Positions 50,295 to 55,494 of a DNA stretch of 55,494 nt are shown here, in pieces (within the stretch, counting starts at the first letter, position 1; every line of letters begins with the position of its first letter). The notes under the pieces are model-generated. The model worked only from the letters and a program-made list of their open reading frames with translations, had not been told where the DNA came from and made no database searches. This DNA comes from JAJXWB01 sp039808645 (GTDB lineage: Bacteria; Pseudomonadota; Alphaproteobacteria; Rhizobiales; Beijerinckiaceae), in assembly GCA_039808645.1 (NCBI GenBank), contig JBDHTL010000006.1, positions 1 through 55,494 on the forward strand, in the 5' to 3' direction. Both the position numbers and the translations under genes were made by a program.

Positions 50295-51319
50295 ACCCTG
50301 CCCGACCCGGTTTCGTAGGCGATGCAGATCTTTCCGAAGTGCCCCGCGCTCTTCATGCAGCGCAAGGCCTCGGGAACATCAGCGAAGGCGAACGTCCGGT
50401 CGATGACGGGCCTCATGCCCGCCTTGTCGATGGCGGCGACCATCTGTTCGAACATTTCGCGCGAGCCGACCGAAAGGCCGATCATCCGCAGGTTCTTGCC
50501 GAACAGGGTCGGCATGGCGATCTGCTGCGAGAAGCCCGAGAGCACGCCGATCACCTCGATCCGTCCGCCGACCTTCGCCGCCTCCAGCGACTGGTTGAGC
50601 GTGCCGGCGCCGCCGACTTCGACGACATGATCGACGCCCGCGCCGCCGGTCAGCTCCAGCGCCGCCTTCGCCCATTCAGGGTTCGTCTTGTAGTTGATCG
50701 TCTCGTCCGCCCCGAGAGCTTTGGCGCGTTCGAGCTTTTCGTCGGATGACGACGTCACGATCGCTTTCGCGCCCGCCATCTTGGCGAATTGCAGCGCGAA
50801 GATGGACACGCCGCCCGTGCCCTGCACGAGCACGGTCTGGCCCGCCTTCAATTCGCCTTCCACCATCAGCGCGCGCCAGGCGGTGAGGCCCGCGCAAGGC
50901 AGCGTCGCCGCTTCCTCGAACGACCATCCTTTCGGAATGGGCGACACGGCTTCCGCCCTGGCGACGAACTGCTCCTGCAAGACGCCGGGCAGCGGCCCGC
51001 CCAGCGGGCGCGAGCGCTTGTAGGCATCCGGCGGTCCCTCGATCCAGCCTTCGAAGAACATCGGGCAGACCCGGTCGCCTGCCTTCACGCGCGAAACGCC
51101 GGCGCCGACCGCGATCACTTCGCCCGCGCCGTCCGAGAAGGGAACGAGCGGCAAACGTCGCGTGCCGCCCATGCCCTGCACGGTCAGGAGATCGCGGTAA
51201 TTCACCGAGGCCGCGCGCATGGCGATCAGGACTTCGCCCGCGCCCGGCTGTGCGGCCTGCTTCTCGACAAGCCGAAGATTGTCGATCCCCCATTCGCCTT
51301 CGACTTGCCATGCGCGCAT
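50291..51319 (-). CDS. Zinc-independent NAD(P)H:quinone-oxidoreductase-type MDR alcohol dehydrogenase
   Basis: The 342-residue protein is a medium-chain dehydrogenase/reductase: an N-terminal GroES-like domain with AASVNYRDLLTVQG and PFSDGAGEVIAVGAGV, then a Rossmann domain with VLVQGTGGVSIFALQFAKMAGA and a NAD(P) site VTSSSDEKLERAKALGAD. The catalytic and structural zinc cysteines of alcohol dehydrogenases are missing, so it is of the quinone oxidoreductase kind. It starts five bases after the nitronate monooxygenase stop on the same strand and is likely in that operon. The substrate is not clear; a reductase for enones is one option. Confidence 0.9.
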   Translation of the reverse strand: MRAWQVEGEWGIDNLRLVEKQAAQPGAGEVLIAMRAASVNYRDLLTVQGMGGTRRLPLVPFSDGAGEVIAVGAGVSRVKAGDRVCPMFFEGWIEGPPDAYKRSRPLGGPLPGVLQEQFVARAEAVSPIPKGWSFEEAATLPCAGLTAWRALMVEGELKAGQTVLVQGTGGVSIFALQFAKMAGAKAIVTSSSDEKLERAKALGADETINYKTNPEWAKAALELTGGAGVDHVVEVGGAGTLNQSLEAAKVGGRIEVIGVLSGFSQQIAMPTLFGKNLRMIGLSVGSREMFEQMVAAIDKAGMRPVIDRTFAFADVPEALRCMKSAGHFGKICIAYETGSGRV

Positions 51320-51324
51320 GAAAA

Positions 51325-52317
51325 TCACTCCGCCGCGGCTGCGTGCGTGACGACCATATTCGCCATGCGCCGCGTGATGATGGCTTCGGCGTCGGCGACG
51401 ATGCGGTCGACGAGTTCCTTCACGCTGGGAATGTCGTGGATCAGGCCCTGCACCATGCCGGCCGACCAGATGCCCGCGTCGACGTCGCCGCTCTCCAGGC
51501 CCGCGCGGCCGCGCACGCCGGCGACGAGATGCTTGACGTCCTCGAATTTCGCGCCGCGCTTTTCGGCGGCGACCACTTCCATGCTCACGGCGTTCTTCGC
51601 GACGCGCGCCGTATTGTGCATGGTGCGGAAGATGAGTTCGGTCGCGCGCTCGTCGTTGGCGACCATCTGCTGCTTGAAGGCCTCGTGGATCGGCGCTTCC
51701 TTGGTGGCGCAGAAGCGCGTACCCATGTTGACGCCGTCGGCGCCGAGCGCCAGAGCCGCCGCAAGGCCCCGCCCGTCGCCGAAGCCGCCGGACGCGATCA
51801 TCGGGATCGTGATCTTGTCGGCTGCGCAGGGAATGAGGATGAGGCCGGGAATGTCGTCCTCGCCCGGATGGCCCGCGCATTCGAACCCGTCGATGGAAAT
51901 CGCGTCCACGCCCATGCGCTGCGCCGAGACGGCGTGGCGGACGGCCGTGCATTTGTGGATGACCTTCACGCCATGCTTGCGAAGCTCATCGACATGCTCC
52001 TGCGGCTTGTAGCCTGCCGTCTCGACGATCTTCACGCCGCCCTCGATGATCGCGCGCCGGTATTCGGCATAGGGCGGCGGGTTGATCGAGGGCAAGATGG
52101 TGAGGTTCACGCCGAACGGTCTGTCGGTCATCTCTCGGCAGCGCTTGATCTCCTTGACGAGATCTTCCGGCGTCGGCTGGGTGAGCGCGGTGATGAAGCC
52201 AAGCGCGCCGGCGTTCGCCACGGCGGCGACCAGTTCGGCGCGGCCGACCCATTGCATGCCGCCCTGCACGATCGGGTGCTGCACGCCGAACATTTCCGTG
52301 AAGCGGGTCTTGAGCAT
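51325..52317 (-). CDS. Nitronate monooxygenase / 2-nitropropane dioxygenase family
   Basis: The 330-residue FMN-dependent TIM-barrel protein has the family start FGVQHPIVQGGMQWVGRAELVAAVANAGALGF, the FMN-phosphate region MIASGGFGDGRGLAAALALGADGVNMGTRF, and AVRHAVSAQRMGVDAISIDGFECAGHPGEDD with the conserved His. Members oxidise nitronates or act as enoyl reductase-like enzymes. The ATG at 52317 is preferred because AGAGGAAA lies seven bases upstream; an in-frame ATG at 52335 also exists. It is separated from the hydratase gene by a C-rich inverted-repeat element. Placement in an acyl-CoA gene group suggests an enone- or enoyl-related substrate, which is speculative. Confidence 0.92.
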   Translation of the reverse strand: MLKTRFTEMFGVQHPIVQGGMQWVGRAELVAAVANAGALGFITALTQPTPEDLVKEIKRCREMTDRPFGVNLTILPSINPPPYAEYRRAIIEGGVKIVETAGYKPQEHVDELRKHGVKVIHKCTAVRHAVSAQRMGVDAISIDGFECAGHPGEDDIPGLILIPCAADKITIPMIASGGFGDGRGLAAALALGADGVNMGTRFCATKEAPIHEAFKQQMVANDERATELIFRTMHNTARVAKNAVSMEVVAAEKRGAKFEDVKHLVAGVRGRAGLESGDVDAGIWSAGMVQGLIHDIPSVKELVDRIVADAEAIITRRMANMVVTHAAAAE

Positions 52318-52350
52318 GGGATATTTCCTCTGCATGTGTTGTTTCGGCTC

Positions 52351-52449
52351 GGCCCCCTCCCTATCCCTCCCCCGCTGCGCGGGAGACGGGACGGCAGGCG
52401 CCCGTGTGCTCCCTCTCCCGCGCAGCGGGGGAGGGTCGGGGAGGGGGCC
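52351..52449. repeat. C-rich inverted-repeat element between the hydratase and nitronate monooxygenase genes
   Basis: Arms 52351-52386 and 52414-52449 are 36-bp inverted repeats with only a few mismatches, and each contains CTCCCCCGCTGCGCGGGAGA. The spacer is 27 bp. This is the clearest example of the family also seen at 43034-43195, and the same type of C-rich ends occur at 29872-30089. The copy lies between two genes of the same strand and could form a strong hairpin in the mRNA. Confidence 0.9.
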
Positions 52450-52458
52450 TTTCGACCG

Positions 52459-53244
52459 TCATGCGCCTTTGAAATTGGCGACGCGCTTCTCCAGAAACGC
52501 CGCGACGCCTTCCCTGAAATCCTCCGACGCTCCCGCAACGCGCTGCGTCCTGAACTCCAGGTCGAGTTGATCCTCGAAATTGTTCTCCGTCGAGTCCCAA
52601 TAGAGCCCGCGGATGAGGCCGAGCGCCTGCGTCGGCCCTGCCGCCAACTCGCGCGCAACCTTCATCGCTTCGTCGAGCGCAGCTCCATCGTCCACCACGC
52701 GATTGATCAGCCCCCAGGCCAGCGCCTTTTCCGACGGCAGCTTTTCGCCCAAAAGAGACAATTCCATCGCGCGCGCCACGCCGATGCGGCGCGGCAGCAG
52801 CCAGGTCGAGCCGACGTCGGGCACGAGCCCGATGCGACGGAAGGCTTGCAGGAAATAGGCGCTTCGCGCGGCAATGACGATATCGCCGGCGAGCGCCAGC
52901 GCCATGCCGCCGCCCGCCGCTGCGCCATTCACGGCGGTGACGACCGGGCAATGCAGCCGCCGCAGACGCCGCAGCAACGGATGCCAGTGCGTCTCCAGCA
53001 CGATGCCGACGGGCTTGGCCTTGCCGGCGCCGCGTTCCTTCAGGTTGGCGCCGGAGCAGAAGGCGCCGCCCGCGCCCGTGATGACGAGGCAGCGCGCGCC
53101 GTTTGCCCTGTCCTCGACAATGTCGAGCGCCGCCAGAATGTCGTCGAGCATCGGCTCGCCGGCGGCGTTCATCACGTCCGGATCGTTCAACGTCAGGACG
53201 GCGACGCCGTTGTCGATCTCGATGCGGACGCGCGCGAAGTCCAT
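52459..53244 (-). CDS. Enoyl-CoA hydratase/isomerase family protein, first of a tandem pair
   Basis: The 261-residue crotonase-fold protein shares most of its sequence with the gene upstream: CSGANL, HWHPLLRRLRRLHCPVVTAVNGAAAGGGM and the C-terminal LDLEFRTQRVAG. Neither catalytic glutamate of classic enoyl-CoA hydratase is present: position 144-equivalent is Ala/Leu (MALAL) and 164-equivalent lies in LQAFRRIG. An aspartate (Asp143 in GLVPDVGSTWLLPRR) sits where PaaG-type isomerases have their acid. It is thus more likely an isomerase or a hydratase with changed chemistry. It overlaps the next gene by one base (TGATG). Confidence 0.9.
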   Translation of the reverse strand: MDFARVRIEIDNGVAVLTLNDPDVMNAAGEPMLDDILAALDIVEDRANGARCLVITGAGGAFCSGANLKERGAGKAKPVGIVLETHWHPLLRRLRRLHCPVVTAVNGAAAGGGMALALAGDIVIAARSAYFLQAFRRIGLVPDVGSTWLLPRRIGVARAMELSLLGEKLPSEKALAWGLINRVVDDGAALDEAMKVARELAAGPTQALGLIRGLYWDSTENNFEDQLDLEFRTQRVAGASEDFREGVAAFLEKRVANFKGA

Positions 53245-54038
53245 CACTCGCCCCTGAACTTCGCCGGCCGCTTTTCCAGGAACGCCGTCACGCCTTCCTT
53301 GAAGTCGGCTGTGCTTCCGGCAATCCGTTGCGTGCGAAATTCGAGATCGAGCTGCTCCTCGAAGGTGTTCTCCGGGCTGTCCCAGTAGAGGCCGCGGATC
53401 AGCGCCAGCGCCCTGGTCGGACCGCTGGCGAGCTCTTGAGCCATCTTCTTCGCTTCGCTCATCAGTTCGGCGTCGTCGTAGACGCGATTGATGAGGCCCC
53501 AGTCCAGCGCCTTTTCCGCCGGCAGCTTTTCGCCGAGCAGCGACAGTTCCATCGCGCGCGCCGTGCCGACGAGGCGCGGCAGCATCCAGGTCGAGCCCGC
53601 GTCCGGCACGAGGCCGATGCGGCGGAAGGCTTGCAGGAAGTAAGCCGATTTCGCCGCGAGCTTGAGGTCGCCCATCAGCGACAGGCTCATGCCGGCGCCG
53701 GCCGCCGCGCCGTTGACGGCGGTCAGCATCGGGCAATGCAGGCGGCGCATGCGGCGCAGCAGCGGATGATAATGGCTTTCCAGCACCGATCCGGCGTTGG
53801 TCTTCTTCGAGGTCGACGTATTGCGGCCCTGAAGATTGGCGCCGGCGCAGAACCCTTTGCCCGCGCCGGTCATGACGACGCAGCGCACGCCGTTGTCGCG
53901 ATCCTCGATGAAATCGAAGGCCTCGATCAAGCCTTCGAGCATGTCGATCGAAATGGCGTTCATGACTTCGGGATGATTGAGCGTAAGAACGGCGACGCCG
54001 TCCTCGACGTCCACTTTCACGCGATTGAAATCGACCAT
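53244..54038 (-). CDS. Enoyl-CoA hydratase/isomerase family protein, second of a tandem pair
   Basis: The 264-residue protein is a close paralogue of the downstream gene, with LHCPMLTAVNGAAAGAGMSL and IGLVPDAGSTWMLPRLVG. As in its sister, both standard hydratase glutamates are replaced, while Asp146 of the VPD motif is kept. The crotonase oxyanion-hole segments GKGFCAGANL and GAAAGAGM are intact, so CoA-ester chemistry is expected. The overlap with the downstream gene makes a translationally coupled pair. The two copies presumably arose by tandem duplication; whether they form a mixed trimer or act on different chain lengths cannot be told. Confidence 0.92.
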   Translation of the reverse strand: MVDFNRVKVDVEDGVAVLTLNHPEVMNAISIDMLEGLIEAFDFIEDRDNGVRCVVMTGAGKGFCAGANLQGRNTSTSKKTNAGSVLESHYHPLLRRMRRLHCPMLTAVNGAAAGAGMSLSLMGDLKLAAKSAYFLQAFRRIGLVPDAGSTWMLPRLVGTARAMELSLLGEKLPAEKALDWGLINRVYDDAELMSEAKKMAQELASGPTRALALIRGLYWDSPENTFEEQLDLEFRTQRIAGSTADFKEGVTAFLEKRPAKFRGE

Positions 54039-54082
54039 GTGTTCCTCCTGTGCGCCGATGGAAGGCGCGGCGTGATCTTCGG

Positions 54083-54188
54083 TGTCATTCCCGGCGGTCC
54101 GAAGGACCGACCGGAACTCCAGAGCGGCGCTGACGGTTTCGGCCCTCTGGATTCCCGATAGATCGCTACGCGATCGTCGGGAATGACA
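54083..54188. repeat. Palindromic repeat (GTCATTCCCG type) between acyl-CoA dehydrogenase and hydratase genes
   Basis: Outer arms TGTCATTCCCG (54083-54093) and CGGGAATGACA (54178-54188) are perfect inverted repeats. Inner hairpins include CGGTCCGAAGGACCG and GATCGCTACGCGATC. The end motif is shared with the element at 7331-7403, so these two are members of one family with different interior sequence. It fills the gap between two same-strand genes. Confidence 0.85.
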
Positions 54189-54194
54189 AAGCCC

Positions 54195-55493
54195 TTACAA
54201 TCCCATTTCCGCGAACTGTTTCTTGCGCGGCCCCATGTAGCCGAACAGATAGCCCGCGACCTTGCGCATCTGGATTTCTTCCGAGCCTTCGGTGATGCGG
54301 TAGCGGCGATGGTGGCGGTAGATGTGCTCGAACGGCTTGTGGCGGGAATAGCCGATGCCGCCGTGCACCTGGATCGCGCGATCGGCCGCCTGGCCGCACA
54401 GCCGGTTCGCCCAGTAATTGCACATGGAGACCTTGTCGGAGAGCTTGTGCTCGAGGCCCGCGCGCTCCGTGCGGTCCATCTCCCACGCCGTCTTGCGGAT
54501 CAGCAGGCGCAGCATTTCCGCCTGCGTGGCAAGTTCGACAAGAGGAAACTGGATCGCCTGGTTGGTCGACAGCGGCTTGCCGAACGGCGATCGCTTGCGC
54601 GCGTATTTGATGCTCTCCTCGATGCAGAAGACCGCCGCGCCGAGCGAGCTTGCCGCCTGCCGGATGCGGTTCTCGTGCACGAAGCACTGCGCGAGCGCGA
54701 GGCCATGATCGAGATCGCCGAACAAGGCGTCCTCCGGCACCCAGACATTCGTCAGCGACAGCCGCGGATGGTCCGTCGGCATGTTGAACGTCCACATGTA
54801 CTCCTCGATCACCAGGCCATCCGACGGCACGGGCACGAGGAAGCACGAAATGCCCGTGGCGGATCCGTCCTTGCCCGATGTGCGCGCGAAAACCGCGCAA
54901 TGGGTGGCGTGGTGCATGCCGGTGATCCACATCTTCTCGCCGTCGATGCGCCAGCCGGCCTTGCCGCCGCGCGTCTCGGGCACGGCGCGCGTGCCCATGT
55001 GCGTGGCGTCGGAGCCGTGGGCCGCTTCCGTCAGGCCGAAGCAGATGCGCACGTCGCCGGTGAACTGGCCCGGGATCAGCGCCTGCTTCTGGTCCTCGCG
55101 CCCGTAGGTGTCGAGCATGATGACGACGGGGAAATTGCCGACGACCGAATGTTCGTTCTGCAGATCGTTGTGCAGGCCGAGGCCTTGCGCGGCGAAATGT
55201 TCGCGGATCGCAGCCATTGCGAGATTGGAGCCGTCCTTGCCGCCATATTGCTTCGGCAGGGCGAAGCGCAGGTGGCCGGCCTTGTCGGCGACGTTCTTGG
55301 CCTCGCGCAGCAGCTGCTCCCATTCCTTGCGCGGCAGGCCGCCATTCTCGAAATCCGTGCGCGCCCATTCGCGGCGATGATCGAAGAAGCGAATGTTGTC
55401 GTCGCGATTCTCGATCGGCTTGATCTCGCGCTGCACGAATGCGTCGAGTTCCTTCAAATAGTCGGTGATGTCTTTCGGCAGTTCGAAGTCCAT
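54195..55493 (-). CDS. Acyl-CoA dehydrogenase family protein
   Basis: The 432-residue flavoprotein has the acyl-CoA dehydrogenase plan: an N-terminal helical domain, the FAD/substrate middle domain with ICFGLTEAAHGSDATHMGTRA and the DGEKMWITG strand, and a C-terminal helical domain with RKRSPFGKPLSTNQAIQF and the signature QVHGGIGYSRHKPFEHIYRHHRRYRI. The candidate catalytic base is the Glu in ITEGSEEIQ, where medium-chain enzymes have YEGT. It oxidises an acyl-CoA to an enoyl-CoA with electrons passed to ETF. The start ATG is one base from the right window edge, so any upstream regulator site is out of view. Likely first in the catabolic group with the tandem hydratases. Confidence 0.93.
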   Translation of the reverse strand: MDFELPKDITDYLKELDAFVQREIKPIENRDDNIRFFDHRREWARTDFENGGLPRKEWEQLLREAKNVADKAGHLRFALPKQYGGKDGSNLAMAAIREHFAAQGLGLHNDLQNEHSVVGNFPVVIMLDTYGREDQKQALIPGQFTGDVRICFGLTEAAHGSDATHMGTRAVPETRGGKAGWRIDGEKMWITGMHHATHCAVFARTSGKDGSATGISCFLVPVPSDGLVIEEYMWTFNMPTDHPRLSLTNVWVPEDALFGDLDHGLALAQCFVHENRIRQAASSLGAAVFCIEESIKYARKRSPFGKPLSTNQAIQFPLVELATQAEMLRLLIRKTAWEMDRTERAGLEHKLSDKVSMCNYWANRLCGQAADRAIQVHGGIGYSRHKPFEHIYRHHRRYRITEGSEEIQMRKVAGYLFGYMGPRKKQFAEMGL

Positions 55494-55494
55494 G

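Overview
The window (55.5 kb, high GC) is ordinary chromosomal sequence from an alphaproteobacterium, most likely order Hyphomicrobiales (Rhizobiales). The evidence is the rpmH-rnpA-yidC-engB-argB order, an HWE-type histidine kinase, PuuD, the ffs-dnaX-ebfC-recR block, the clustered egtB-egtD pair, and families of short palindromic repeats of the kind seen between genes in this order. Family and genus cannot be fixed from the sequence. I see no prophage, no transposase, no CRISPR array and no plasmid functions.

Layout. 1-1819 (minus): an LprI-like protein cut by the window edge, a UPF0114 membrane protein and msrA. 1901-3931 (minus): a small membrane protein and an orphan thiamine-diphosphate enzyme behind a perfect 12-bp palindrome. 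4037-9839 (minus): HAD nucleotidase, argB, Tat-exported dienelactone hydrolase, engB, yidC, rnpA and rpmH, the last with a strong promoter. 10069-13993: DUF1003 protein, TadG-like VWA pilus protein, hrcA. 14157-17754 (plus): GntR regulator, UxaA-family dehydratase and an ABC binding protein, closed by a terminator. 17807-22049 (minus): urate hydroxylase PuuD, a nitrilase-family amidase and a FadJ-type beta-oxidation fusion. 22284-25776 (plus): PaaI thioesterase, purU, HWE kinase. 25796-28672: a Ldh-type dehydrogenase, then a divergent pair of murein enzymes (L,D-transpeptidase and MepA). 28874-31589 (plus): MoxR ATPase and its VWA partner, separated by a nested inverted-repeat element. 32113-37879 (plus): an ene-reductase, SRP RNA, dnaX, ebfC, recR, tRNA-Leu (minus strand) and an NDUFA9-like protein. 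37885-40917 (minus): a CysZ-like membrane protein, then egtD and egtB for ergothioneine. 41108-45562 (minus): ugpBAEC, with a three-repeat Pho-box-like sequence upstream. 45669-50294: GMC oxidoreductase, ACT-domain GcvR-like protein, PBP1A. 50291-55493 (minus): quinone reductase, nitronate monooxygenase, two tandem enoyl-CoA hydratase/isomerase paralogues and an acyl-CoA dehydrogenase, which look like a fatty or aromatic acyl-CoA catabolic group.

No clearly new multi-gene system was found. The points most worth a second look are: the Pho-box-like repeats before ugpB; a palindromic repeat lying in frame inside dnaX whose sister copy is intergenic near 19.9 kb; the nested inverted-repeat element between moxR and its VWA partner; a 15-bp tandem repeat that runs through the uxaA stop codon; loss of both crotonase catalytic glutamates in the tandem hydratases; and several palindromic operators with no regulator gene beside them.
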